From: CBDVBD01 sp965372135
Lineage (GTDB): Bacteria > Electryoneota > RPQS01 > CBDVBD01
Length of the DNA stretch: 37,954 nt
Reading direction: 5' to 3'
NCBI GenBank assembly: GCA_965372135.1
Contig: CBDVBD010000012.1
Location: 1-37,954 of the forward strand
Below, one piece after another: positions 1 to 7,807 of this stretch (the stretch's first letter is position 1; every line of letters begins with the position of its first letter). A program made the position numbers and the translations under genes. The notes below the pieces were generated by a model. That model ran no database searches. It worked only from the letters and a program-made list of their open reading frames with translations, and had not been told where the DNA came from.

Positions 1-470
1 GTACTATAGAGCATCCCTTGCAGGTGGATGTACGTCACCAGGTGTATTCCTTAGGGTCGTTCGGGATTGTTCCACCAAGCATTACCCGGAAATTCGACCT
101 GACTCTGGAGACCTATTATTTCCGGTTCGATGTGGAGCGGATTATGTCCAGCCTGCCGGATCTGCAGCGATTTGGAGAACTGCCGCGGTATCCTTCCGCA
201 AATCTCGACCTGTCCTTTGTGATGAACCGGTCGCAATCGGCTCGGGATTTGGTGGATGCTATCAATCAGTTCGGGGGGGAATACTTGGTGGGTGTGGAAA
301 TCTTCGACGTATATGAAGGTGACCGCCTACCGGAAGACAAGAAAAGTATCGCAGTTAGATTGGAATTCCGCGCCCTTGATCGGACATTGGTCGAACAGGA
401 GATCCGCGAATTCCAAAATGCCATCGTCGCCGGCGTCGAAAAAGACGTGGGCGCAGTACTCCGTTCATAA
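1..470 (+). CDS. pheT: Phenylalanyl-tRNA synthetase beta subunit, C-terminal part (5' truncated by window)
   Basis: Only the last ~155 codons are visible (reading frame begins at base 3, stop TAA at 468-470). The residues match the end of bacterial PheT: the end of the B3/B4 and catalytic-like region (motif SFGIVPPSITRKFDL) followed by the ~95-residue ferredoxin-fold anticodon-binding (FDX-ACB) domain, recognisable by RYPSANLDLSFV, the ...VEIFDVYEG segment and the final VRLEFRALDRTL strand. PheT pairs with PheS as a heterotetramer and charges tRNA-Phe in the cytoplasm. It is followed 11 bases later by a ZapB-like gene and then zapA, a common bacterial neighbourhood. Identification is from recognisable family motifs; the catalytic-subunit partner pheS would lie upstream, outside the window. 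Confidence 0.92.
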   Translation, partial: TIEHPLQVDVRHQVYSLGSFGIVPPSITRKFDLTLETYYFRFDVERIMSSLPDLQRFGELPRYPSANLDLSFVMNRSQSARDLVDAINQFGGEYLVGVEIFDVYEGDRLPEDKKSIAVRLEFRALDRTLVEQEIREFQNAIVAGVEKDVGAVLRS

Positions 471-481
471 AGGGTAATCAA

Positions 482-760
482 TTGGACATATCACCTCTGG
501 AAGCGTTGGAAGCCAAGGTCGGTCGCGTAGTGGAACGCATAAGCACCTTGCAAGCAGAAAACGATGAGTTGAAAAAGACAAACCAGGACTTGGAAAGCCG
601 TTGTCACGAATTACAGAAAGAATTGAAAGAGTCTAAACGTTCCTTGAAGGTGCTGGAATCCGAACGATCCCAATGGATGGAAGGAAATAAGGAAAAAGAG
701 GATCAGATCCGATCCAAAGTATCTTCCCTGCTGGAAAAGCTTGAGGAGTGGGAAGAATAA
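482..760 (+). CDS. zapB: ZapB-like coiled-coil cell-division protein
   Basis: A 92-residue, almost entirely alpha-helical, charged protein. Residues ~5-90 form one heptad-rich coiled coil (leucines at regular spacing, runs of E/K/Q, no Gly or Pro after residue 5) and there is no signal peptide or membrane segment. It starts with TTG at 482, seven bases after AGGG at 471-474; no in-frame ATG lies upstream. In size, composition and position directly before zapA it resembles ZapB, the cytoplasmic coiled-coil protein that works with ZapA at the FtsZ ring. Coiled coils share little diagnostic sequence, so the ZapB assignment rests largely on context; it could also be another short coiled-coil division factor. 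Confidence 0.6.
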   Translation: MDISPLEALEAKVGRVVERISTLQAENDELKKTNQDLESRCHELQKELKESKRSLKVLESERSQWMEGNKEKEDQIRSKVSSLLEKLEEWEE

Positions 761-886
761 CCCGATAATTCTTTTACACATAAATAGCGCATAGAGTGAC
801 TAAGGCAGATTGCCCAAGATTTGAGCGCGTACGAACAATGATGAGAACGAACCTGGGGCTGATTCTTACTTAATTAGGCCATTGAG

Positions 887-1183
887 ATGAATGATCACAG
901 TCGAGTGGTCCACGTAACGATTTATGGTCAACAATATCCCATAAAAGGCAGTGCCAATGAGGAATATATTCGTAAAATCGCTGAATTTGTCGATACCAAA
1001 ATGCGTGAGGTGGAGGCACAGATTAGCATCAAGTCCTCATTAAAGATTGCAATTTTAACCGCATTAAACATCGCTGCCGAATTGTTGTCGGTCCAAGAAG
1101 AGAAAGAACAGCTAATAGCATTATTCGAGGAGAAAACCCAGGAAATTAATAATGTCATCGATCAGGGACTTAAGGAATCCTAA
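887..1183 (+). CDS. zapA: Cell division protein ZapA
   Basis: 98 residues with the ZapA pattern: an N-terminal small beta domain (VHVTIYGQQYPIKG, residues ~8-21), the conserved stretch around EEYIRKIAEFVDTKM, the ...LTALNIAAELL helix (residues ~56-66), and a C-terminal coiled coil. ZapA binds FtsZ and crosslinks protofilaments at midcell. It follows the ZapB-like gene after 126 bases and directly precedes the 6S RNA gene, the same zapA-ssrS order known from proteobacteria. ATG at 887 is chosen because the conserved start region follows directly; the ribosome binding site is weak. A 7-bp hairpin (1174-1193) spans the stop codon. Confidence 0.9.
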   Translation: MNDHSRVVHVTIYGQQYPIKGSANEEYIRKIAEFVDTKMREVEAQISIKSSLKIAILTALNIAAELLSVQEEKEQLIALFEEKTQEINNVIDQGLKES

Positions 1184-1193
1184 CCAGGATTCC
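1174..1193 (+). other. Hairpin spanning the zapA stop codon
   Basis: GGAATCC (1174-1180) and GGATTCC (1187-1193) are perfect inverted repeats separated by TAACCA, which contains the zapA stop codon TAA. No U-tract follows (GAAAAAAAT), so it is not a classical terminator. It sits just upstream of the 6S RNA and might mark an mRNA 3' end or a processing site; the function is inference. Confidence 0.45.
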
Positions 1194-1198
1194 GAAAA

Positions 1199-1405
1199 AA
1201 ATCCCTGCCATTTTCCCTGCGTACACGTTTAAAAGAACCAACAGGTTAATCTTGGGAGCTCGGCTCTAGGCGTCTATTACAAGCCTCTGTCGCCCTCGAG
1301 GCGTCCCTCTTTAGGGTAGTGGAAGTAAGAACCGTGTAGGAGGGCACCCACCGTGTACAGAATGGTTCTTTTTTAGAACTCCGCAGGGGAGGCAGGGATT
1401 TTTTT
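1199..1405 (+). ncRNA. ssrS: 6S RNA (ssrS)
   Basis: A ~205-base intergenic stretch folds back on itself as a long rod. ATCCCTGCC (1201-1209) pairs with GGCAGGGAT (1391-1399), TCCCTGCG (1214-1221) with CGCAGGGG/A (1382-1390), and AAAAGAACCA (1231-1240) with TGGTTCTTTT (1363-1372). The middle (~1250-1340) stays comparatively open, as in the 6S RNA central bubble that mimics an open promoter and binds the sigma-70 RNA polymerase holoenzyme. Position immediately after zapA is the classical location of ssrS. The 3' side runs into a T-tract (1399-1405). Ends are approximate. 6S RNA down-regulates sigma-70 promoters in stationary phase; that role is known for the family and not visible here. Confidence 0.85.
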
Positions 1406-1423
1406 GGGAAAGGAAATATAAAT

Positions 1424-2983
1424 ATGAGCATCGAACAACTCATCTTATGGGTCGTTCTTGGTGCAATCTTCTTCTTTGCCGGTTGGAAAATCAGTACACA
1501 TATCGGGCAAAATCGTGTGGCAAACGCTAACGAAGCCGCCCGTAGAATTGTTGGGGATGCAAAAAAAGAAGCAGAGACTCTCCGTAAGGAGATGATCCTT
1601 GAAGCCAAGGACGAACAACTTCGACTAAAACAAAAACATGACCGGGAGGTTCAGGAAAAAGAAAAGGAAATGGCAAAACTGGAGCGGTCGCTCAGAGACA
1701 AAGAACTGAATATGAACCGCCGAAGTGACCTGGTGGACCATCGTGAAAAAGACCTGAAAGTCCTGGAACGAAACATCTTCGAACGCGAGAAGATGTTGAA
1801 AGTTAAAGACGAAAAACTAACCGCACTGATTTCCGAAGAGAATCAGAAGCTGGAAAATATCGCCCGGATGACCACGGAAGAAGCCATTGAACAGCTAAAA
1901 GCCAATCTTTTGGAAAAAGCCAAACAACAGGCGGCGGAAACCATCAAAGAAATCCGGGATACCGCCCAACTGCAAGCCAACCGTGAAGCTCGCGAAATCA
2001 TCGTCAACGCCATCCAGCGTAGCGCCGCCGATCATTCAGTCGAGACTACGGTATCCGTTGTTAACCTACCCAATGATGAGATCAAAGGACGAATTATCGG
2101 TCGGGAAGGCAGAAACATCCGTGCTTTCGAACAAGCCACAGGCGTGGAAATCATCGTGGACGATACTCCGGAAGCAGTGATCCTATCCGGATTTGATCCT
2201 TACCGCCGTGAGGTGGCACGAATGGCGTTGGAGAAGTTGACAGGTGACGGTCGCATTCATCCCGGACGCATCGAAGAAATAGTGAAAAAATGCGAAAAGG
2301 AGCTGGAGGAAGTGGTTGCATTGGCTGGGGAACAAGCCATGATGGAAACCGGCGTGTTGGGACTCCATCCGGAATTACAGAAGTACTTAGGACGATTAAA
2401 ATTCCGCACCAGTTACGGTCAGAACGTACTGCAGCATTCCATAGAAGTTGCCCATTTATCTGGTTTAATGGCTGCCGAATTGGGATTGGATGCCAATCTG
2501 GCGAAACGTGCCGGCTTGCTCCACGATATCGGTAAAGCGATCGACCGTAACACCGAAGGCACCCACGCCCAAATTGGCGCTGATTTAGTGAAGAAATACC
2601 GCGAAGGTAAGGTAGTACAGAATGCCTGTGCTGCACATCATGAGGATGTGGAATACATATCCCTGCTGTCGGTGTTGGTGCAGGCTTCCGACGCCATTTC
2701 CAGTTCCCGACCCGGCGCCAGACGTGAAACCTTGGAAGGATATGTCAAGCGGCTCAATCAGCTTGAGGAAGTCGCCACCTCCTTCGCAGGAGTATCCAAA
2801 AGTTTCGCGATTCAAGCCGGGCGTGAAATGCGGGTCATGGTGGAACACGACAAGGTCAGCGATGCGGAAGCCGATCAATTGGCATCCGACATTGCCGCTA
2901 AAATCCAGGAAGAAGTCGAATACCCCGGGCAAATCCGAATTACCGTCATTCGTGAATTCCGAGCGGTGGATTATGCGAAATAA
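1424..2983 (+). CDS. rny: Ribonuclease Y
   Basis: 519 residues, the usual RNase Y length. Domains in order: one N-terminal transmembrane helix (residues ~5-24, ILWVVLGAIFFFAG), a long charged coiled coil (~30-205), a KH RNA-binding domain with the GxxG loop (IKGRIIGREGRN, ~218-230), and an HD metal-dependent phosphodiesterase domain with the metal-binding pair His367-Asp368 (LLHDIGKAID). The enzyme is a membrane-anchored endoribonuclease starting mRNA turnover. ATG at 1424 is preceded by GGGAAAGGAAA (1406-1416). It follows 6S RNA by ~20 bases, so the two may share transcription. A strong terminator lies at 3241-3263. All signature residues look intact. Confidence 0.96.
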   Translation: MSIEQLILWVVLGAIFFFAGWKISTHIGQNRVANANEAARRIVGDAKKEAETLRKEMILEAKDEQLRLKQKHDREVQEKEKEMAKLERSLRDKELNMNRRSDLVDHREKDLKVLERNIFEREKMLKVKDEKLTALISEENQKLENIARMTTEEAIEQLKANLLEKAKQQAAETIKEIRDTAQLQANREAREIIVNAIQRSAADHSVETTVSVVNLPNDEIKGRIIGREGRNIRAFEQATGVEIIVDDTPEAVILSGFDPYRREVARMALEKLTGDGRIHPGRIEEIVKKCEKELEEVVALAGEQAMMETGVLGLHPELQKYLGRLKFRTSYGQNVLQHSIEVAHLSGLMAAELGLDANLAKRAGLLHDIGKAIDRNTEGTHAQIGADLVKKYREGKVVQNACAAHHEDVEYISLLSVLVQASDAISSSRPGARRETLEGYVKRLNQLEEVATSFAGVSKSFAIQAGREMRVMVEHDKVSDAEADQLASDIAAKIQEEVEYPGQIRITVIREFRAVDYAK

Positions 2984-3070
2984 CTGCTTGAGATTTTATG
3001 ACTTCCAGACTACTGTCGTTCAAGTTAGTGCAGAATGGGGACAGGATGTCTGAGAATTCAACTTTAGGTG

Positions 3071-3134
3071 CCGTCACACACCCTCGTGTGACGGAATAAC
3101 AACGACTTAACTGGCAGACGAGGGCGTCTGCCAG
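3071..3134 (+). repeat. Two adjacent 9-bp hairpins with complementary loops
   Basis: Hairpin 1: CCGTCACAC (3071-3079), loop ACCCTC, GTGTGACGG (3086-3094). Hairpin 2: CTGGCAGAC (3111-3119), loop GAGGGC, GTCTGCCAG (3126-3134). Both stems are perfect. The loops contain CCCTC and GAGGG, which are reverse complements, so the two could form a kissing-loop contact. They are in the ~300-base gap between rny and the amidohydrolase gene and look like a REP-type or mobile palindrome pair, or a structured 3' UTR. The rest of 2984-3281 shows no gene; a weak promoter-like pair (TTGATT 3210-3215, TAGAAT 3232-3237, 16 apart) is possible. Confidence 0.6.
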
Positions 3135-3240
3135 CACGGTTTAGCTATTATTGGACGGATTAGGGATACCCTGTACCACGGGTGGCAATCATCTGTTAAC
3201 TTAATATATTTGATTATTGAAGACGGGTATGTAGAATCGT

Positions 3241-3263
3241 AATGCCCCTTTGGGGCATTTTTT
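3241..3263 (+). terminator. Intrinsic terminator after rny
   Basis: AATGCCCC (3241-3248), loop TTT, GGGGCATT (3252-3259), followed by a run of T to 3263. A perfect 8-bp GC-rich stem with a U-tract, ending the zapA/6S/rny region just before the amidohydrolase gene. Confidence 0.9.
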
Positions 3264-3281
3264 GTGGGTACTTGACATCAA

Positions 3282-4847
3282 ATGGATACACTGTTCCGAA
3301 ACGGTACAATTTGGGTAAAAAAGGGGGAACGGGCGGATGCGCTGGCTGTCCGTGGTCAACGGATATTGGCAGCAGGTCGCGAAGACCATGTCCGATCTTT
3401 CTTAAACCCACCGGTCGAAGAGATCGATCTTGATGGTAGGATGCTGATGCCCGGCTTCCATGACGGACACCTCCACCTGCTGATCGGTGGATTCAGCCTA
3501 CTGGAATTGTCATTGGAAGGCATAACAGATCGCGACACAGCACTGGAAATGATCCAAACAAGAGCCCAGAAACCGGAAAGCGGCAGCGGTAGTGATGATC
3601 CCTGGTTATTCGGGATTGGGTATGACGAAAATCTGGTAACACTACACAAATCTGATCTTGACCGGTTATGTCCCAGAATCCCGGCAATAATCCGCACTCG
3701 CGACCTCCACTCAGCCTTAGTGAATGACGTTGCCTTAAAGCGAGCAGGAATAACACCTGATTCCCCAGACCCACCTGGTGGAAAAATTGAGCGTGATAAT
3801 CAAGGACAACCCACCGGCATACTCAGAGAAATGGCAGTAGAATTGGTGGAATCCTTAGCACCGATGCCAAATCAACATCGCAGCTTACAGGCAATCGCAC
3901 TCGCTCAAGAAGCCGCTTTCCGACTGGGAATCACGTCAGTCAGTGACTCAATCCGCGAGAAAAACCTGACGACGTACGCTGAGTTCCACCAAAGCGGAAA
4001 ACGTAAAATCCGCATCAACGGCTGGCGGGTGGTGGAAGATTGGCAGTTAAATGACCTGCCATCGGCATCCACACCAGACACCGGATATCAATTATTGACC
4101 TTGAAGGGCTTCGTTGACGGTGCCATGGGCTCCGATACTGCCTGGCTGCTTGAGGATTTCCAACACCGCCCGGGATATCGAGGAATCAGCTTAGTTAGCG
4201 AGGATGAGCTGACTCATGCGGTACGACAAGCGATGAAATTGGGATACCATTTCGCTATACACGCCATCGGCGATCGGGCGAATCGCACCCTATTAAATGC
4301 TTATGAAACTGCCGGCATCACACCGGAACAACGATTCCGCATCGAACATGCCCAGTTGGTGGCAACTTCCGACATTCCCCGGTTCGGTCAATTGGGCGTA
4401 GTCGCCTCCATGCAGCCGATTCACTGCACCGATGATATGTCGTGGAAAATCAGAAAAATCGGAATTGACCGTGTTAAGAACGCCTACCCGTGGCGGTCAC
4501 TAATGCGAAACGGTGCCCATTTGGTATTCGGCAGCGATTGGCCTGTTGCCAGCCACAATCCATTGGCTGGACTTCGTGCCGCCGTAACCCGAAAATCAGC
4601 CGACGGTACCCCGAAAGATGGCTGGAATGCTGCGGAAACAGTAACCCTGGAAGAAGCATTGGATATCTATACCCGCGGCGGAGCTTACGGAGCTGGATGG
4701 GAAGACCAAATCGGGACATTGGAACCGGGCAAATACGCCGACATGGTGGTACTAAGCCGAAACCTGTTCGAAATAAACCCCTTGGAATTCGATAATGTGA
4801 CCATCATCCAATCCTGGGTTGATGGTGAATTAGTAATAGAAACGTAG
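3282..4847 (+). CDS. Amidohydrolase family protein (YtcJ-like, amidohydrolase 3)
   Basis: 521 residues with the layout of metal-dependent amidohydrolases of the YtcJ type: an N-terminal beta sandwich (LFRNGTIWVKKGERADALAV), the metal-binding HLH at residues 63-65 within MPGFHDGHLHL, His327 (FAIHAIGDRA), His356 (RIEHAQLV) and Asp419 (FGSDWPVA), then a C-terminal strand pair around GTLEPGKYADMVVLS. Such enzymes hydrolyse amide or related C-N bonds in small cyclic or N-acyl substrates; the substrate here cannot be read from sequence. No signal peptide is visible, so it probably acts in the cytoplasm. The ATG at 3282 has no clear Shine-Dalgarno sequence but the protein begins exactly where the family normally begins. 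It stands alone between a terminator and the rplM promoter. Confidence 0.88.
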   Translation: MDTLFRNGTIWVKKGERADALAVRGQRILAAGREDHVRSFLNPPVEEIDLDGRMLMPGFHDGHLHLLIGGFSLLELSLEGITDRDTALEMIQTRAQKPESGSGSDDPWLFGIGYDENLVTLHKSDLDRLCPRIPAIIRTRDLHSALVNDVALKRAGITPDSPDPPGGKIERDNQGQPTGILREMAVELVESLAPMPNQHRSLQAIALAQEAAFRLGITSVSDSIREKNLTTYAEFHQSGKRKIRINGWRVVEDWQLNDLPSASTPDTGYQLLTLKGFVDGAMGSDTAWLLEDFQHRPGYRGISLVSEDELTHAVRQAMKLGYHFAIHAIGDRANRTLLNAYETAGITPEQRFRIEHAQLVATSDIPRFGQLGVVASMQPIHCTDDMSWKIRKIGIDRVKNAYPWRSLMRNGAHLVFGSDWPVASHNPLAGLRAAVTRKSADGTPKDGWNAAETVTLEEALDIYTRGGAYGAGWEDQIGTLEPGKYADMVVLSRNLFEINPLEFDNVTIIQSWVDGELVIET

Positions 4848-4924
4848 GAGTAAAATCACTGATATCAGCAATCAAAAGACGAAAAAAAGCACCTCATAAA
4901 GCATAGAAAAAGTTGAAAATAATC

Positions 4925-4953
4925 TTGACATAAAAATTGTAAGTTCGTATATT
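4925..4953 (+). promoter_or_regulatory. Sigma-70 promoter for rplM-rpsI
   Basis: TTGACA (4925-4930) is separated by 17 bases from TATATT (4948-4953), a near-perfect sigma-70 promoter 46 bases upstream of rplM. A 10-bp palindrome, CTGATATCAG (4859-4868), lies further upstream with no known role. Confidence 0.85.
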
Positions 4954-4999
4954 AATAGGTTACATTTTTCTGTAAATAATTCCCAAGGAAATTGTTTCG

Positions 5000-5443
5000 G
5001 TGAAAACACTTATCGCAAAAAAACAGGACGTTATCCCCCAATGGTATCTGGTGGATGCCGATGATCAAATATTGGGGCGAATGTCCAGTCGAATCGCTTC
5101 CATACTGCGGGGAAAACATCGTCCGGTATTTTCCCCACACCAAGATTTCGGTGACCATGTGGTGGTGGTGAATGCAGAAAAAATCAAACTGACCGGACGA
5201 AAAGAAGAGCAGAAAGAATACTTCTACCACACCGGATATCCCGGCGGTGTTCGTACCACCCCGCTTTCCCGAGTGCGTGCCACTAAACCGGAACGGATTG
5301 TCGAACATGCCGTTCGGGGGATGTTGCCTAAAAACAAGCTGGGGCGTAAGATGCTTAAGAAACTACATGTGTATGCCGGTCCCGAACATCCGCACCAGGC
5401 ACAGCAGCCGGAATCGGTGGACTTGAAAGAAATCTGGAAATAG
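5000..5443 (+). CDS. rplM: 50S ribosomal protein L13
   Basis: 147 residues, typical for L13. Recognisable segments: WYLVDADDQILGRMSSRIA near the start, the DFGDHVVVVNAEKI strand, KEYFYHTGYPGG, and the near-terminal AVRGMLPKNKLGRKMLKKL with the following LHVYAGPEHPHQAQ. L13 is an early-assembly protein of the large subunit. Starts with GTG at 5000, nine bases after AAGGAA (4985-4990). It is first in an operon with rpsI (12 bases later), the universal L13-S9 pair, driven by the promoter at 4925-4953. Confidence 0.97.
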   Translation: MKTLIAKKQDVIPQWYLVDADDQILGRMSSRIASILRGKHRPVFSPHQDFGDHVVVVNAEKIKLTGRKEEQKEYFYHTGYPGGVRTTPLSRVRATKPERIVEHAVRGMLPKNKLGRKMLKKLHVYAGPEHPHQAQQPESVDLKEIWK

Positions 5444-5455
5444 GAATATTCGAGA

Positions 5456-5857
5456 ATGGAAAAACAGCAAGACATTGAGCAATATGCCACCGGTAGGCGG
5501 AAAGGCGCAGTGGCGCGAGTGTGGCTATCGCCCGGGAAGGGAGATATCACTGTCAATAGTATGTCACTACTGGACTATTTCGGCAGAGAAATTCTCAAGA
5601 TGGTCATCGAGCAGCCCCTTGACGTTACGGACATGTTGGGCAAGGTGGATATCAAAGCCACGGTAAAGGGTGGCGGGAAATCCGGCCAAGCCGGTGCCAT
5701 GCGGTTAGGCATTTCCCGAGCCTTAGTATTAAGTGACGAGTCCTTTAGACCATCCCTGCGGGGGAAGGGATTGCTGACCCGTGATCCACGGGAAAAAGAG
5801 CGGAAAAAATACGGACTTGCCGGCGCCAGAAAACGTTACCAATACTCCAAACGCTAA
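5456..5857 (+). CDS. rpsI: 30S ribosomal protein S9
   Basis: 133 residues. Contains YATGRRKGAVARVWL at the start, the VKGGGKSGQAGAMRLGISRAL core and the basic C-terminal tail KKYGLAGARKRYQYSKR, whose last residues reach the P-site tRNA in the ribosome. Follows rplM by 12 bases; the start ATG at 5456 overlaps no other gene. It is followed by a 122-base structured gap before rpsB. Confidence 0.97.
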   Translation: MEKQQDIEQYATGRRKGAVARVWLSPGKGDITVNSMSLLDYFGREILKMVIEQPLDVTDMLGKVDIKATVKGGGKSGQAGAMRLGISRALVLSDESFRPSLRGKGLLTRDPREKERKKYGLAGARKRYQYSKR

Positions 5858-5896
5858 TCAAGAACCAATTCTAAAAACAATAGATTAAAACCATCA

Positions 5897-5951
5897 TCCT
5901 TCGGGACCGGAAACCGGGTGCCTCTGGTCTATTTCCGGGATGAACGAAGGA
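5897..5951 (+). promoter_or_regulatory. Structured leader RNA upstream of rpsB
   Basis: Two nested perfect stems: TCCTTCG (5897-5903) with CGAAGGA (5945-5951), and inside it CCGGAAA (5907-5913) with TTTCCGG (5932-5938); the inner loop ACCGGGTGCCTCTGGT can form a further short helix. It ends 28 bases before the rpsB ATG. Known families of rpsB leaders bind S2 for autoregulation; by position and shape this is a candidate, but I cannot match it to a named family. Confidence 0.6.
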
Positions 5952-5979
5952 GTTGACAAACCCGATGTAGGAGATTGAT

Positions 5980-6915
5980 ATGTCGAGAGTTACCATCGAA
6001 CAACTACTTATGGCGGGGACACATTTCGGGCACCTTACCCGACGGTGGAATCCCAAAATGAAGCCGTATATTTTTATGGCGAAGAATAATATCTATATCA
6101 TAGATCTCAAAAAAACGCAGAAGTGTATCGATGAAGCATGTAAGGCTTTGGCGGAAATCGTTGCAAATGGCGAAGATGTATTATTCGTCGGCACTAAAAA
6201 ACAGGCAAAGGATATCATCCGTTCGGAAGCGGATCGCGCTGGCTGTCCCTATGTTGTAGAACGCTGGTTGGGCGGAATGCTTACCAACTATGCTACCATC
6301 CGCAGGGGATTGAAAACCCTGGCTGCTTTGGAGAAGAAGGTGGTTGACGGCACCTATGAAAAGATATCGAAAAAGGAGCGGTTGGCGTTAGATAAAGAAA
6401 GAACCAAGCTGGAGAAAGTCCTGGGCGGTATCCGGGAAATGAAAAAACTCCCCGGTGCGCTGTTTGTGGTGGATATTAAGAAAGAACACATCGCTGTGGC
6501 AGAAGCATACAAGCTGGGAATCCCGATCGTTGCCATCGTTGATACCAACGTGGACCCTGATAAAATTACCTATCCCATTCCGGGGAACGACGACGCCTTC
6601 AAATCGATTGGTCTGATAACCAGTGCAGTTACCGATACCATATTGGAGAACCGCAAAGCCGCCAAGGATCGAGCCGAAGTTGCAGTAGAAGCTCCAAAGG
6701 ATAAAGATACCGAACGGAAGCCTGCTAAACGAGTGCGTCGTCGACCACCACGACATAAACCACCTGCGGAAGCAAGAAGAGAAACTCCCCCAAAAGAGAC
6801 TCCGAAAAAAGAAGCTTCGAAGGAAGAACCTCCGAAAGAAGCAGCAAAAAAAGAACAACCAAAAGAAGCCCCCAAGAAAGAACAACCCGAAAAAGTACAA
6901 CCTGAAGAGGGATAA
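5980..6915 (+). CDS. rpsB: 30S ribosomal protein S2 with a long charged C-terminal tail
   Basis: 311 residues against the usual ~230-260. Residues 1-~226 are a normal S2: EQLLMAGTHFGHLTRRWNPKM, the coiled-coil insertion around EKISKKERLALDKERTKLEK, and VVDIKKEHIAVAEAYKLGIP followed by IVDTNVDPD. Residues ~227-311 are an added tail, first Arg-rich (KRVRRRPPRHK) and then repeats of K-E-P-P/A-K-K-E. RBS TAGGAGA (5968-5973). Starts the rpsB-tsf-pyrH-frr operon behind a structured leader. The tail is disordered by composition; comparable tails occur on S16 and S1 in this window. Confidence 0.96.
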   Translation: MSRVTIEQLLMAGTHFGHLTRRWNPKMKPYIFMAKNNIYIIDLKKTQKCIDEACKALAEIVANGEDVLFVGTKKQAKDIIRSEADRAGCPYVVERWLGGMLTNYATIRRGLKTLAALEKKVVDGTYEKISKKERLALDKERTKLEKVLGGIREMKKLPGALFVVDIKKEHIAVAEAYKLGIPIVAIVDTNVDPDKITYPIPGNDDAFKSIGLITSAVTDTILENRKAAKDRAEVAVEAPKDKDTERKPAKRVRRRPPRHKPPAEARRETPPKETPKKEASKEEPPKEAAKKEQPKEAPKKEQPEKVQPEEG

Positions 6916-6916
6916 A

Positions 6917-7798
6917 TTGGCAGTAGAAATTAGCGCAAAAGATGTGATGAAGCTCCGCTCTATGACTGGAGCGGGAATGATGGACTGTAAAGAAGCCCTG
7001 AAAGCCAATGACGGTGACATGGACGCCGCTGTGGATTACCTGCGTAAGAAGGGCATTACCAAAGCCGCCAAGAAATCAGAACGTGCCGCAAATGAAGGTC
7101 AGGTGGCAAGCTTCGTGACTGACGATAAGTCACGCGGGTGTCTGGTGGAAGTCAACTGTGAAACTGATTTTGTAGCAAAAACTCCTGATTTTCAGAATTT
7201 TATGAATGACCTTGCTCAGCATTTAGCCGCCAAAGATTCCGAAGGTTCTCTGGATCAGGACACGTTGGCTGCCTATGTCATGGCGGACGGGAAATCGGCG
7301 AAAGACCATGTGACCGCACTAGTAGCGAAACTTGGGGAAAACATCACCTTGGGTCGCGCGGTAACCTACACCACGGATGGTGGATTCCTGACTAAATACA
7401 TCCATCAGGGCGGGAAATTGGGTGTGCTGGTAGAGGTAAGTACCGACGGCGTACCTACAGAAGAGATCATCGAATTTGCCAAGGATGTGGCGATGCAGAT
7501 AGCCGCTGCCAAACCGTCGGTAGTGGATCGTTCCGAAGTCCCTCAAGAGCGGGTCGATAAGGAAAAAGAAATATACCGCGAACAAGCGCTAAACGAAGGC
7601 AAACCGGAAAAAATCATTGACCGTATCGCGGAAGGAAAGCTACGTAAGTACTTCAGCGAGGTATGCCTGCTGGAACAGCCTTTCGTCAAAGATACCGATG
7701 TCACCATCGGTGAGAGCCTCTCTCGATTGACGAAAGATACCTCGAACCCAGCTGCAATCCGTCGTTTCGCCCGCATCCAAATTGGTCAAGCCGGATAA
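6917..7798 (+). CDS. tsf: Elongation factor Ts
   Basis: 293 residues. N-terminal UBA-like domain with VMKLRSMTGAGMMDCKEAL (residues ~9-29), then the core with CLVEVNCETDFVAKTPDF, containing the TDFVA motif that contacts EF-Tu, and the C-terminal module. EF-Ts recycles EF-Tu-GDP to EF-Tu-GTP. Starts with TTG at 6917, one base after the rpsB stop codon; no ATG fits the conserved N-terminus. AAGAGG at 6905-6910 provides a ribosome binding site inside the end of rpsB. Translational coupling with rpsB is likely from the spacing. Confidence 0.96.
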   Translation: MAVEISAKDVMKLRSMTGAGMMDCKEALKANDGDMDAAVDYLRKKGITKAAKKSERAANEGQVASFVTDDKSRGCLVEVNCETDFVAKTPDFQNFMNDLAQHLAAKDSEGSLDQDTLAAYVMADGKSAKDHVTALVAKLGENITLGRAVTYTTDGGFLTKYIHQGGKLGVLVEVSTDGVPTEEIIEFAKDVAMQIAAAKPSVVDRSEVPQERVDKEKEIYREQALNEGKPEKIIDRIAEGKLRKYFSEVCLLEQPFVKDTDVTIGESLSRLTKDTSNPAAIRRFARIQIGQAG

Positions 7799-7807
7799 CG
7801 CTTAAGC

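Noticed and set aside
3272..3300. TTGACA just before the amidohydrolase ATG
   Set aside because: No -10-like sequence at 16-18 bases; transcription would start inside the coding region.
5953..5981. TTGACA just before rpsB
   Set aside because: The matching -10 position reads TGATAT, only 3 of 6 matches, and the transcript would begin inside the gene.
6388..7020. 210-codon open frame on the - strand
   Set aside because: Antisense shadow of the S2 tail, strongly Phe-rich, no ribosome binding site.
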